This document shows, piece after piece, positions 1 to 9,179 of a stretch of DNA of 64,000 bases. The notes below the pieces were generated by a model, which was given only the letters and a program-made list of their open reading frames with translations, was not told where the DNA came from and did not search any database. The stretch comes from JBMYYR01 sp965243605. GTDB lineage: Bacteria > Bacteroidota > Bacteroidia > Flavobacteriales > CAJXXR01. The stretch is from contig CBDEVQ010000099.1 of assembly GCA_965243605.1 (NCBI GenBank), forward strand, positions 75,472 to 139,471, written 5' to 3'. The first letter of the stretch is position 1, and each line of letters opens with the position of its first letter. Made by a program: the position numbers and the translations under genes.

Positions 1-1
1 T

Positions 2-1447
2 CTTAAAAATACCGATTACGAATTGATTGTTGGACTTGAGGTTCACTTACAGCTTACGACAAAGTCTAAAGCTTATTGTTCTGATGGTTACGAATACGGA
101 GGAGAAGCGAATACTCAAGTTTCACCTATTAGTTTAGGACACCCAGGAACATTACCTGTTCCAAATTATGAAGTTATTGATCAGGCGATTAGGCTTGGGA
201 TTGCAACAAACTCGACATTAAGAGAGGTGAATGAATATGCACGTAAAAATTATTTTTACGCGGATATGCCTAAAGGGTATCAGATAACTCAAGATAAAAC
301 TCCAATTTGTACAGATGGTTTTTTAGAAATAAAAGATGCCAATAATAATGATGTGAAAATTGGTCTTACCCGTATTCATATGGAAGAGGATTCTGGTAAA
401 AGTATCCATGATATAGATCCATTTGACACTTTAATTGACCTAAATAGAGCTGGAGTTCCATTATTAGAAGTTGTTTCAGAACCAGATATTAGATCGGTTG
501 AAGAGGCCTATAATTTTTTGGCAGAAGTTAGAAAAATAGTGCGTTACCTTGATGTTTGTGATGGAAATATGGAAGAAGGTTCTATGCGTTGTGATGCCAA
601 CATTTCTGTTAGGAAAAAAGGTGAAACTGGATTTAGAAACCGTGTAGAGGTTAAAAACATGAATTCGCTTCGTAATGTTCAACGAGCTATTATTTATGAA
701 GCAAATCGTCAGATAGATGTTTACGAAGTTGGAGGAGAAATTTTCCAAGAAACGCATAGTTATGATGCTAATACGAATTCTACATTTGTAATGCGTTCTA
801 AAGAAGATGCACATGATTATCGTTATTTTCCTGAGCCAGATATTCTTCCTGTTATCGTTACAGCGGATCATATAGAAGAGATTAAAGGAACAATGCCTCC
901 TTTGCCTAAATATCTATTTGAACGCTATACAAAAGAGTTAAAGCTATCGGATTACGATGCTCAGATATTAACTGAAGATAGAGATACTGCTCTTTTCTTT
1001 GAGGATATCATTACAAAAACATCAAACTACAAATCGGCTTGTAATTATTTAATGGGAAGTGTAAAGTCTTACCTTAATGAAAAAGCGATTACCATTGATG
1101 AATTTCCTTTAGATGCACATAAAATTGCAGATCTTGTAAATTTAATAGATCAAGGTAAATTTAGCCATACAGCGGTAAGTCAGAAATTATTCCCAGCTTT
1201 ACTTGAAGAGCCTAAGATTGCAATTTTAGACATTGCACAACGACTCAATTTAATTCAGGATAGTAATGAAGATTCTTTAAAAGAAATTATTGAAACTGTT
1301 TTAGAAGGAATGCCAGGAGAAGTACAGAGATTTAAGGAAGGTGAGAAAAAACTACAAGGTTTGTTTATGGGGAAAATAATGAAAGCCTCTAAAGGAAAAG
1401 CCGATCCAAGATTGACATCTCAATTATTAAAAGAACTTTTATCATAA
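2..1447 (+). CDS. gatB: Aspartyl/glutamyl-tRNA amidotransferase subunit B, 5' end outside window
   Basis: GatB is the subunit of the GatCAB complex that activates Glu-tRNA(Gln) or Asp-tRNA(Asn) for transamidation in the cytoplasm. The protein has the N-terminal VGLEVHLQL motif, the MRCDANISVR signature and a C-terminal tail (GatB/YqeY type) ending LTSQLLKELLS. The reading frame is open to the left edge and reads LKNTDYELIVGLEVH, so the TTG at base 23 is an internal leucine codon and not a start; the true start lies just before the window. The lipoprotein gene follows after four bases, so the two are probably co-transcribed. Family identity is very secure. Confidence 0.97.
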   Translation, partial: LKNTDYELIVGLEVHLQLTTKSKAYCSDGYEYGGEANTQVSPISLGHPGTLPVPNYEVIDQAIRLGIATNSTLREVNEYARKNYFYADMPKGYQITQDKTPICTDGFLEIKDANNNDVKIGLTRIHMEEDSGKSIHDIDPFDTLIDLNRAGVPLLEVVSEPDIRSVEEAYNFLAEVRKIVRYLDVCDGNMEEGSMRCDANISVRKKGETGFRNRVEVKNMNSLRNVQRAIIYEANRQIDVYEVGGEIFQETHSYDANTNSTFVMRSKEDAHDYRYFPEPDILPVIVTADHIEEIKGTMPPLPKYLFERYTKELKLSDYDAQILTEDRDTALFFEDIITKTSNYKSACNYLMGSVKSYLNEKAITIDEFPLDAHKIADLVNLIDQGKFSHTAVSQKLFPALLEEPKIAILDIAQRLNLIQDSNEDSLKEIIETVLEGMPGEVQRFKEGEKKLQGLFMGKIMKASKGKADPRLTSQLLKELLS

Positions 1448-1451
1448 CCGA

Positions 1452-2576
1452 ATGAAAAATACAATAATTCTATCAACATTACTTACGTTATTATTATCTA
1501 TAGTGGCATGTAATGATAATAAAGAAGTTGTTAAAAATACGACTATCCAAGTGATTGAAATGAATGAGGTTGACACCATGATTTTGTCTGAAATTCATCC
1601 TCAAGAAGCCATTGCTATTGATACCCAACTTATTGTAAATGGTAAGGGTAAGTTTAATTTTGATATTGAACACCCTGGATTTTATTCTGTGATTTATAAC
1701 AATAAGACTGCTACAACCTTATTTGTAGAGAAAGGAAATTCTATAACAATTAAGAAGGATACTGCAAATAATGGAATTTCATTTGATATTCAAGGGTCGT
1801 CAAGCTCAAGAGATATTGAAGAGTTATTTAAGTTACAGAATACATACGCTAGAAGTCAACAACATATTGCTAAAAACGCACAGGGTGCCTCTGAGAGTAA
1901 AATAGATACATTAAGACAGTTGATTTTTGGTTTAGATAAAGAGTTTAAGAAAAGCATTATTCGTTTTATTGACGAAAAGCCATCTTCTCCAGCAACTTTA
2001 TTAGCATTATTTCAAGGTACAGGACAGCAAATGATTTTTGATTTGTACTTAGATTATCCAATTTTTGCTAGAGTACATGATAGCCTACAAGCTAATCACC
2101 CTCAGTTTGATGCACATCTAAAATTCTTTAAAGAAAATTTAGATCGTACAATTGCAAAGAACTTTATGTTGCCAGATGTTAATGGTAATGTAGTTCAGTT
2201 TGAGGATTATAAAGGGAAATGGATTTTATTGGATTTTTGGGCATCTTGGTGTAAACCATGTAGAGATGTTAATCCAAAATTAGTTGAACTACATAAAGTG
2301 TATGAAGATCTTCAAATGATTTCTGTTTCTTTAGATGGATTGCCTAATCAGAAGGACGCTAAATCTGAATGGTTAAAGGCTATAAAAACGGATGGGTTAA
2401 ATGATAATTGGGTTCATTTAAGTGATTTAAAAGGAGGAAATACTCCTGTTGCTCAACTTTATGAATTTAAATCTATTCCACAAACATTGTTAATTAACCC
2501 AGAAGGAAGAATTGTTGCTCGTAATTTAGATCAGCAAGAATTACTTACTTTACTAAGACAAATTTTCAAAAAATAA
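1452..2576 (+). CDS. TlpA/ResA-like thioredoxin-fold lipoprotein
   Basis: Predicted periplasmic thiol-disulfide oxidoreductase, 374 residues. The N-terminus is a lipoprotein signal (hydrophobic stretch, then SIVAC with the lipobox Cys at residue 20). Residues about 30-240 form a region typical of Bacteroidota TlpA-like proteins (DUF4369-like N-terminal part, then helical). The thioredoxin domain follows, with active site WASWCKPCRD (Cys267 and Cys270) and the cis-proline region KSIPQTLLINPEG near the end. Such proteins reduce disulfides or serve cytochrome c maturation; the substrate here cannot be told. It sits between gatB and lpxH with gaps of 4 and 3 bases, consistent with one operon. Confidence 0.9.
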   Translation: MKNTIILSTLLTLLLSIVACNDNKEVVKNTTIQVIEMNEVDTMILSEIHPQEAIAIDTQLIVNGKGKFNFDIEHPGFYSVIYNNKTATTLFVEKGNSITIKKDTANNGISFDIQGSSSSRDIEELFKLQNTYARSQQHIAKNAQGASESKIDTLRQLIFGLDKEFKKSIIRFIDEKPSSPATLLALFQGTGQQMIFDLYLDYPIFARVHDSLQANHPQFDAHLKFFKENLDRTIAKNFMLPDVNGNVVQFEDYKGKWILLDFWASWCKPCRDVNPKLVELHKVYEDLQMISVSLDGLPNQKDAKSEWLKAIKTDGLNDNWVHLSDLKGGNTPVAQLYEFKSIPQTLLINPEGRIVARNLDQQELLTLLRQIFKK

Positions 2577-2579
2577 ACA

Positions 2580-3359
2580 TTGAAGAGTATAGGCCAAAAT
2601 ATTTATTTCGCATCAGATTTTCATTTAGGAGTTCCTAATTATGAGGATAGTTTGAAACGTGAGAAAAAAGTTATTAAATGGCTCAATTCTATACAAGATC
2701 AAGCAAAAACTATTTTTCTAGTTGGAGATGTTTGGGACTTTTGGTTTGAATATAAAACGGCCGTACCTAAGGGTTCAGTTAGATTATTAGGAAAGCTTGC
2801 GGAATTATCAGACTCGGGCATAGAAATACATTTTTTTACCGGGAATCATGATATGTGGACATTTGGTTATCTTGAAAAAGAGCTAAATATTAAAGTCCAC
2901 AGAAATCCAGTAGAATTTGAATTTTATGGTAAGAAATATCTAGTTGGTCATGGGGATGGTTTAGGTCCTGGTGATCTTAAATATAAGATGCTTAAAAAGT
3001 TATTTGCCAGTAAATTTTGCCAATGGTTATTATCTCGTGTACATCCGAATTTAGCTTTAGGAGTAGGAAATTATTTTTCTAGCAGAAGTCGTTTAGCAAA
3101 CCATACGAGTGATAAAGTTTTCTTAGAAGAAGAGGAGTGGCTATATCAATATTGTTTAAAGAAAATAGAGGTTTTAAAGGTCGACTATTTTATCTTTGGG
3201 CATCGTCATCTCCCTCTAAAAATGAATATTAAGAATCAAAGTACATATTTTAATTTAGGAGAATGGATTAATTATTATTCGTATTTAGAAATAAAACCAG
3301 ATCAAGAACCTCAATTAAAATTTTTCGAATCTACATATAACAAACCAATCAATTTATGA
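2580..3359 (+). CDS. lpxH: UDP-2,3-diacylglucosamine diphosphatase
   Basis: Calcineurin-like phosphoesterase that hydrolyses UDP-2,3-diacylglucosamine to lipid X in lipid A synthesis, at the cytoplasmic face of the inner membrane. The metal-binding blocks are visible in order: SDFHLG (Asp13, His15), GDVWDFWFE (Asp50), GNHDMW (Asn89, His90), VGHGDG and FGHRH. Length (259 residues) fits LpxH. The start used is TTG three bases after the previous stop, because no ATG lies before the DxH motif; this is the only plausible start. It overlaps the following dehydrogenase gene by four bases (ATGA). kdtA and lptB in the same window support a lipid A/LPS role. Confidence 0.9.
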   Translation: MKSIGQNIYFASDFHLGVPNYEDSLKREKKVIKWLNSIQDQAKTIFLVGDVWDFWFEYKTAVPKGSVRLLGKLAELSDSGIEIHFFTGNHDMWTFGYLEKELNIKVHRNPVEFEFYGKKYLVGHGDGLGPGDLKYKMLKKLFASKFCQWLLSRVHPNLALGVGNYFSSRSRLANHTSDKVFLEEEEWLYQYCLKKIEVLKVDYFIFGHRHLPLKMNIKNQSTYFNLGEWINYYSYLEIKPDQEPQLKFFESTYNKPINL

Positions 3360-4111
3360 AACGTACAGTTTGGGTAACAGGAGCAAGTTCTGGTATTGGA
3401 AGAGCCATAGCAAAAAAGTTGTCAGGAAAACAATACAATCTAATATTAAGTGCTAGACGTTTAGATCGTTTACAAGATTTAAAATCAGAATTAGAACTTG
3501 ATGGAACACAAGTCACAATTTGTAAATTAGATGTTACTCAAAAAGAACAAGTATTTAAAGCTGTTGAAGCTATAAGTAAAGAAGTTGGTGATATTGATGT
3601 ATTAATTAATAATGCTGGTTTAGCAGCAGGATTACATGATTTTCAAGATGCTGATATAGATGATTGGGAAAGAATGATTTCAACAAATATTAATGGATTA
3701 TTATATATGAGTAAGGCTGTTTTGGAGTTTATGCCTAAACATGCAAATTCTCATATCATAAATATAGATTCTACGGCAGGTAAGGAAGTATATCCTAAGG
3801 GGAATGTATATTGTGCAACCAAGCATGCCGTTGATGCCATTAGCAAATCTATGCGTATTGATTTGTTAAAAGAAGAAATTAAAGTTACGAATGTATGTCC
3901 TGGAATGGTCAATACGGAATTCTCTAAGGTCCGTTTTCATGGAGACCAAGATAAAGCAGATGCTGTATATAATGGGTTTGTAGAGCTACAAGGTGAAGAT
4001 GTTGCTGAGTGTATAGACTTCTGTCTATCATTGCCTGAACATGTTTGTATAAATGATCTAGTAGTAACAGCTAAAGCTCAAGCAAATTCTTACTTAACGT
4101 TTCGTAAGTAG
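3356..4111 (+). CDS. Short-chain dehydrogenase/reductase (YdfG-like)
   Basis: Classical SDR, 251 residues, NAD(P)-dependent. The cofactor motif TGASSGIG is at residues 8-15, NNAG at about 86-89, and the catalytic Ser plus YCATK (Tyr152, Lys156) follow. ARRLDR after the second strand suggests NADP preference. The sequence resembles the YdfG group, which oxidises serine and related 3-hydroxy acids, but the true substrate cannot be read from sequence. Translation is coupled to lpxH by an ATGA overlap. Its 3' end overlaps a small gene on the opposite strand by 22 bases. Confidence 0.9.
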   Translation: MKRTVWVTGASSGIGRAIAKKLSGKQYNLILSARRLDRLQDLKSELELDGTQVTICKLDVTQKEQVFKAVEAISKEVGDIDVLINNAGLAAGLHDFQDADIDDWERMISTNINGLLYMSKAVLEFMPKHANSHIINIDSTAGKEVYPKGNVYCATKHAVDAISKSMRIDLLKEEIKVTNVCPGMVNTEFSKVRFHGDQDKADAVYNGFVELQGEDVAECIDFCLSLPEHVCINDLVVTAKAQANSYLTFRK

Positions 4112-4311
4112 TAGTGCAATAGTTTATTGACTTCAAAAGGGTTTTGAATAGGAGAGTCTAGTATTGTAGTTGGAGAAACTATAGTATTAGACTCTTTTTT
4201 TTCAAGTTGATACAATCCAAAAATAAAACTAAAATAAACACCACAACCAAGACCTACTAATAATAGTATTGATTGGATTAGGCTGGATTTATTTGAATTC
4301 TCTTTTTTCAT
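4090..4311 (-). CDS. Small single-pass membrane protein, unknown function
   Basis: A 73-residue ORF lying 22 bases downstream of kdtA on the same strand. It has a charged start (MKKENSNKSS), one clear membrane helix at about residues 11-33 (ending FIFGLYQL) and a polar C-terminal tail. I do not recognise the family. Its end overlaps the convergent dehydrogenase gene by 22 bases. The position in the kdtA transcript and the good membrane helix speak for a real gene; its shortness and overlap leave doubt. Confidence 0.5.
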   Translation of the reverse strand: MKKENSNKSSLIQSILLLVGLGCGVYFSFIFGLYQLEKKESNTIVSPTTILDSPIQNPFEVNKLLHYYLRNVK

Positions 4312-4333
4312 TTAACAAAATTTCTATGCAAAC

Positions 4334-5548
4334 TTACGTTAAATAATTCATAATTTTAGTTATTGCACCTTTTTGTTTTGCAATATAATTCTTTGTTTTA
4401 TTGCGAATTAACTCTCTTTTTTCTAATTGTTGTATGGAATTAAATACAGACATTATATTGTCTTCATTAACTTCATGACCTATTTGTTCAACTAATAAAT
4501 CTTGAGCTTCTTGAAATTTTTGATGTTTAGGGCCAAATAAAACAGGTATTCCATAAACAGCTGGTTCTAAAGTGTTATGAATTCCCTTTCCAAATCCACC
4601 ACCAACATACGCTATATTGGCATATCTATATAGATACTTCAATATACCTATAGTATCTACAATTAAGACTTGAGCATTTGGATTAATGTCTTGAATACCT
4701 TTAGAATAAAAAGTGGTGTTGACATGTGCAAATAGTAGGGTAATGTCTTTAATATGCGTATTAGAAATCTCGTGAGGAGCAATAATCCATTTCCAATTTG
4801 GATATTCATTAATGCATTTTATCAACAACTTTTCATCGTGTAACCAAGTACTCCCAGCAACAACTATATTGTCATTAGGGTTAATAAACGTATTAATTAT
4901 TTTGTCATCAAATCTTTCTGATTGAATGCTTAAAACTTGATCAAATCGTGTATCACCCGTTATTTCAAAATTAGTAATATTAATAGATTCTAAAAGTTGT
5001 TTAGAAGTTTCATTTTGGATGAAGAAATAGTCAACAAGTTTTAATGTTTTTCTATACCAACCACCATACCATTTGAAAAATACTTGATTTGGTCTAAAAA
5101 TAGCGGAAACAAGGTAGATTTTGCAATCGAGAACTTTTAATGCTTGGTATAAATTAGGCCAAAAATCATACTTCATAAAAAAAGCCATTTCAGGTTCTAA
5201 TATTCTTGTAAATTCTTTAGTCTTTCTTTTGGTGTCGATAGGTAAATAGATAACCTTATCTACAAGATCAATATTCTTTTTTGGTTCATACCCAGAAGGC
5301 GAAAAGAAAGATAATACAATAGATTTATGAGGGTATTTCTCTCGTATTGCAGTAATTAAAGGTTTGCCTTGTTCAAATTCACCAAGACTAGAGCATTGTA
5401 TTAAAATACATCCTTTAAATTTTTTTAATCCTTCTAAATCTAAATGCTTTCTTCCATTGTACCAAAGTTTGGCTTTAGGGTTTACAATAGATAAGCATTG
5501 GATAATTAAACTATATACAAGAATTCCAAAAGAATATAAGAATGTCAT
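4334..5548 (-). CDS. kdtA: 3-deoxy-D-manno-octulosonic acid (Kdo) transferase
   Basis: KdtA/WaaA adds Kdo from CMP-Kdo to the lipid A precursor at the inner membrane. The 404-residue protein starts with a membrane anchor (about residues 1-20), then the acceptor-side domain with the CSSLGEFEQGKPLI block containing the conserved Glu, and a GT-B C-terminal domain with VVAGSTWLHDE and YVGGGFGKGIHNTLEPA. It starts three bases after the stop of the broken outer-membrane protein gene, so the two belong to one transcript. lpxH and kdsD in this window belong to the same pathway. Confidence 0.93.
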   Translation of the reverse strand: MTFLYSFGILVYSLIIQCLSIVNPKAKLWYNGRKHLDLEGLKKFKGCILIQCSSLGEFEQGKPLITAIREKYPHKSIVLSFFSPSGYEPKKNIDLVDKVIYLPIDTKRKTKEFTRILEPEMAFFMKYDFWPNLYQALKVLDCKIYLVSAIFRPNQVFFKWYGGWYRKTLKLVDYFFIQNETSKQLLESINITNFEITGDTRFDQVLSIQSERFDDKIINTFINPNDNIVVAGSTWLHDEKLLIKCINEYPNWKWIIAPHEISNTHIKDITLLFAHVNTTFYSKGIQDINPNAQVLIVDTIGILKYLYRYANIAYVGGGFGKGIHNTLEPAVYGIPVLFGPKHQKFQEAQDLLVEQIGHEVNEDNIMSVFNSIQQLEKRELIRNKTKNYIAKQKGAITKIMNYLT

Positions 5549-5551
5549 ACT

Positions 5552-6304
5552 TTAATAGTAATGATATTTAGTTTCCGATTTTTTATAGAGAGGTAATATC
5601 CATGAAAAACGTAATCCATATAGGATGTCAACGTAGTTTTCATCAATAACAGACATGTCTTTATATGAATACTTTCTTTGATTAGAAGTAAAGGCTTCCA
5701 TAACTTCAAATGCAATGCTAAAATTAAGTAATTTCTTATCACTTAAATGTAAAATAACCAATAGACTGATTTATTGAAAACCCTTGAGATAATTTATCAT
5801 ATCCTTTAATGAACTCTTCAGATAATATTATGGTTCTATTATCTGTGTTTTCAATTTTAATTTTATTCCAGAAATATCCAGCTCCAAATTGTAACCATAT
5901 TCCAGAATTAGGATTTGGACCTATCAGATTAAAAACTTTACCAAACTGTAGTGATGTATTCATACCTCTTTCAAAGAAAAGTACTTCAGATATACTACCA
6001 CCTCCATCAATTGGTCCAAATTCAGTTTCAATATCACCTAAAAGGTCATCTTCACCTTTAATATTCCCTCCTGAAAGATTTTGGATTTGAAACCCGAAAG
6101 TATAGTTCTTTTTAGTTTTATAATGGGCTCCAAAATTTATTGAAATATTATTTCCAAATCGATCAGCTAAATCTCCTCCTGGTTTTGAAACGATATAGAA
6201 GTTTCTATTAGGGGAAGGTTTATAATTGAGTCTGTTATACTTTTTTGAGCAAAACCGTAATTGAATAAGAACAAAAGGATTGCAGTAAAGGTGAGTTTAT
6301 ACAT
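5552..6304 (-). pseudogene. Outer-membrane beta-barrel protein gene with two frameshifts
   Basis: Read on the minus strand from ATG at 6304 the product begins MYKLTFTAILLFLFNYGFAQ, a clean signal peptide. The frame breaks at the A6 run (plus-strand T run 6241-6246): one extra A would give AQKKYNRLNYKPSPN and join the long middle segment (GDLADRFGNNISINFGAHY, then FGFQIQNLSGG). It breaks again at the T run at 5751-5754, where one T too many stops the frame; without it the protein continues IGYLHLSDKKLLNFSIAFE to the end at 5552. Alternating polar and aromatic residues fit an outer-membrane barrel of about 250 residues. Because both breaks are single-base runs, either sequencing error or real decay is possible. 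It directly precedes kdtA. Confidence 0.75.
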
Positions 6305-6439
6305 TCGTCTTTAAGAGTTTAATTTCCAAAATTAAACATATATAAAATAAAATGAATACATTTGTTAAAAATAAATTTAAATTACTAGTGGACATTCTTT
6401 CCAAGAAGCTAGTTATACCCCGACCTAAAATTAATTACT

Positions 6440-7102
6440 ATGAGAATTGCAGTTTATATTGAAGGTGCATACTTCACCAAAATAAATATGTATTATAGAT
6501 ATTATAATCCGATTAAGAGTAATATGACTTTCAATGGATTATTTGATTTTTTAAATCTGAAATAGCCTTAGGATTCAATATGCCGTATGCGGATTGCGTA
6601 GTTTGCGATTCACACTGGTATAGAGGTCGTTTTTCTACAAGCCAGATAGAAAAAAAATATATAGATAGTACAAGTCGTTTAAAACAATTTTCTAACGAAA
6701 GAAAAATGAGCGATTTGTTTATGTACCAAGGAATTAAACAGCATTACTACCCAGTACAAATTAATCCAAAAACAGGTCAAGCTTCAGACTCAATAGTTTC
6801 AATGTATTTAATTGCAGATGTAATGGAAGGTGCATTTAGAGACGAATATGATGCTGTTGTATTATTATTGGGAGATGTTAGTTATTTACCATTAGTTAAG
6901 AAATTAAATAAATTAGGTTAAAAAAGTAATATTACCAGTTTGGGATTTTGAATATGTAGATCAAGAATCTGGGATGTCTCAAACAACAAGATCTAGTCAG
7001 ACTTTAATAAATGAAGCCAATTACAATATCTACATGGATGAATTATTATCATCATCTAATGAAGAAAGTGAAAAGCTAATAAAAATGATTTTTAGAAAAT
7101 AA
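6440..7102 (+). pseudogene. NYN-domain (PIN-like RNase) gene with two frameshifts
   Basis: Three pieces in different frames rebuild one protein of about 220 residues. Piece 1 starts at ATG 6440 (MRIAVYIEGAYFTK) and stops early; adding one T in the run 6547-6552 joins FKSEIALGFNMPYADCVVC. Piece 2 ends at 6921; removing one T at 6918-6919 joins LGKKVILPVWDFEYVDQ through to the stop at 7102. Piece 2 carries DAVVLLLGDVSYLPLVKKL, the place where NYN proteins have SGDSDYLPLV. The usual acidic residues are changed (IDGAN is IEGAY, GDSDY is GDVSY), so catalytic activity would be doubtful even if the frames were repaired. The domain assignment is from the motif layout only. Confidence 0.65.
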
Positions 7103-7143
7103 AATTTATTAATAGTATAAAATTTATAACCAAAATCATATAA

Positions 7144-8269
7144 ATGAAGAAGCTTCATATGGTTGATTTGATTTCTCAAGCTCAGCCAATTAAATCTGAA
7201 ATTTTATCTAGAATAGAACAAATTATAGATTCGGCTCGTTTTATTGGAGGTGAAGAAGTTAATCAATTATCTAGTAGTCCTTACTGAATATCTTAATGTT
7301 AAGCATGTCATACCATGTGCGAATGGTACAGATGCGATTCAAATTGCTTTAATGGCATTGGGTTTAAAACCTGGTGACGAAGTTATATGTCCTAGTTTTA
7401 CATTTGTAGCTACAGCAGAAGTCATATCCTTATTAAACCTTAAGCCTATTTTTACTGATGTAAATATTGATACATTCAATATGGAATTAGAAGGTCTTCA
7501 AGATTTAGTTACGGAAAGAACAAAGGCTATAATACCTGTACATTTATTCGGGCAACTATCTAATATGCCCGAAATAATGAAGTTTGCTAAACAGCACAAT
7601 CTTTTTGTTGTTGAAGATACGGCACAATGTATTGGAGGTTCTATGGTTGAAAATGGTAATAAGCAATATGCTGGTACCATTGGAGATATAGGTACAACGT
7701 CTTTCTTCCCATCTAAAAACCTTGGGGCATATGGAGATGGTGGTGCAATTTTTACTAATAATGATGATTTAGCAAGTGTATTAAAGAGTATTGTTAATCA
7801 TGGAATGCAAAAACGTTATTATTACGATAGGGTTGGAGTAAATTCTAGACTTGACGCTATGCAAGCCGCTATTTTAAATGTTAAGCTAAAACATTTTGAT
7901 CGTTATATAGAAAACAGACAGCAAGCTGCACAATTTTATGATAACGCTTTATCGGGAATTTCTCAAATCCAAGTTCCTAAGCGTAATGAATTTTGTGATC
8001 ATGTATTCCATCAGTATACGATTCGCATACTAGATGGATCTAGGGATAAACTAAACGAATACCTTACAGGTAATGATATTCCAAATATGATTTATTACCC
8101 TGTTCCTATTCATCAGCAATCCGCTTATAAAGATTCTAAAATCTTAAGAAATGGATTGGTAAATACAGATAGATTATCTGAGCAAGTTTTATCATTACCG
8201 ATGCATACTGAGCTATCTGAAGATCAGCTGAATTATATTTGCCATAAAATAATGGATTTTTATTCATAA
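7144..8269 (+). CDS. DegT/DnrJ/EryC1 family sugar aminotransferase, one frameshift near the 5' end
   Basis: PLP-dependent aminotransferase of the type that makes amino sugars for surface polysaccharides. The natural start appears to be ATG 7144 (MKKLHMVDLISQAQPIK, then RFIGGEEVNQ). One extra C at 7279-7280 shifts the frame so this piece ends at a TGA; the rest continues in the next frame as LTEYLNVKHVIPCANGTDA to the stop at 8269. The core is complete: substrate/PLP-binding ANGTDAIQIAL, VEDTAQCIGG, and the Schiff-base lysine in FFPSKNLGAYGDGG. If the extra base is real, the gene lacks its first 40 residues and is probably dead; if it is an error, the gene is normal. The PHP phosphatase downstream suits a polysaccharide locus. 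Confidence 0.85.
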
Positions 8270-8325
8270 CAATTGTTTTAACTACAATTGTTTAAGAATG
8301 GTAATTTCCAAATTATAACCATAAT

Positions 8326-8353
8326 AATGACTATTTGAATTCAAATAGTCATT
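8326..8353 (+). terminator. Palindromic hairpin after the aminotransferase gene
   Basis: A perfect 28-base palindrome with GAATTC at its centre, followed by an AT-rich tail (ttattat). It lies between the stop at 8269 and the next start at 8397, as expected for a factor-independent terminator, although the T tract is weak. A second inverted repeat (caattgt / acaattg) sits at about 8271-8291. Confidence 0.5.
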
Positions 8354-8396
8354 TTATTATAGTATCTTAATCCAGAATAAAATATATAATTTTCAT

Positions 8397-9134
8397 ATGT
8401 TTTCATTTTTTAAAACAAAAAAAATGCCTCAAGTAGAAATGGCAAGAATTTCTACAGATATGCATTCGCATATTCTTCCTGGAATTGATGATGGAGCAAA
8501 TGATGTTCAACAATCTATTGAAATCATTAAGTCTATGAAGGGGTTAGGATATGAGAATTTCTTTTTTACACCTCATGTATTAGGAGATTATTACCCAAAT
8601 ACGAATGAATCAATAGAAAAGTCTTTTGATAAATTGAATTACTATTTGGATTTAAAACGAATGGATAATAAGCGACATGCTGTTGCTGAATATTTTTATG
8701 ATGATAGGCTAGTTGATTTAATGGAAGCTCAAAGTATAAGAACTTATGGTCAAACTAAATTCTTCCTTTTTGAATTGTCTTTCAGACAAAAACCACAATT
8801 ATTAAAGGAGTTTATCTACAATGTGCAAATGAAAGGTTATAAACCTATTTTAGCACACCCAGAGCGCTATACATTTGCTACCATTGATATGCTAGAGGAC
8901 TTGAAAAATAGAGGCGTTCATTTACAATTGGATTTAATGTCATTAACAAATAATTATGGTAAGGACGTTAAAAAAATGGCCGACAAAATTGTTAAGCATA
9001 AAATGTTTGATTTTGTAGGTTCTGATATCCATAGAATAAATCAAATATCTGTAATTGATGAGGCTTTAAGAACAAAAGCATGCCATCAATTAGTCGAAGA
9101 AAATCCTTTGAAAAATAGTCTACTAAAGTTTTAA
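8397..9134 (+). CDS. CpsB/YwqE-type PHP-domain tyrosine-protein phosphatase
   Basis: Metal-dependent phosphatase of the PHP superfamily, 245 residues, cytoplasmic. Metal ligands are seen in TDMHSHILPGIDDGA (His23, His25), FTPHV, ILAHPERY and VGSDIHR. Proteins of this family remove phosphate from bacterial tyrosine kinases that control capsule or exopolysaccharide chain length; no kinase gene is in the window, so the partner is unknown. It follows the aminotransferase gene after a hairpin and faces a TonB-receptor-like gene across a bidirectional terminator. Confidence 0.88.
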   Translation: MFSFFKTKKMPQVEMARISTDMHSHILPGIDDGANDVQQSIEIIKSMKGLGYENFFFTPHVLGDYYPNTNESIEKSFDKLNYYLDLKRMDNKRHAVAEYFYDDRLVDLMEAQSIRTYGQTKFFLFELSFRQKPQLLKEFIYNVQMKGYKPILAHPERYTFATIDMLEDLKNRGVHLQLDLMSLTNNYGKDVKKMADKIVKHKMFDFVGSDIHRINQISVIDEALRTKACHQLVEENPLKNSLLKF

Positions 9135-9136
9135 TT

Positions 9137-9174
9137 AAAAAGGCCTATCTAATCATGATTAGATAGGCCTTTTT
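9137..9174. terminator. Bidirectional terminator
   Basis: A perfect 38-base palindrome (five A, ggcctatct, centre aatcatgatt, agataggcc, five T) placed three bases after the phosphatase stop and five bases before the end of the convergent receptor gene. A and T runs on the two flanks let it work for both strands. Confidence 0.88.
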
Positions 9175-9179
9175 AGTAT

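Noticed and set aside
23..25. TTG at 23 as the start of gatB
   Set aside because: The frame continues upstream to the window edge with a typical GatB N-terminal sequence.
5739..5963. Separate small ORFs on the minus strand between 5545 and 5963
   Set aside because: They are pieces of one outer-membrane protein gene broken by frameshifts, or shadows of it.
5809..6090. Plus-strand ORF of 93 codons
   Set aside because: It is the antisense shadow of the broken outer-membrane protein gene; the minus-strand reading has signal peptide and barrel pattern.
4090..9140. Genomic island around the broken genes
   Set aside because: No integrase, repeats, tRNA or obvious composition change; gene types are ordinary for flavobacterial chromosomes.
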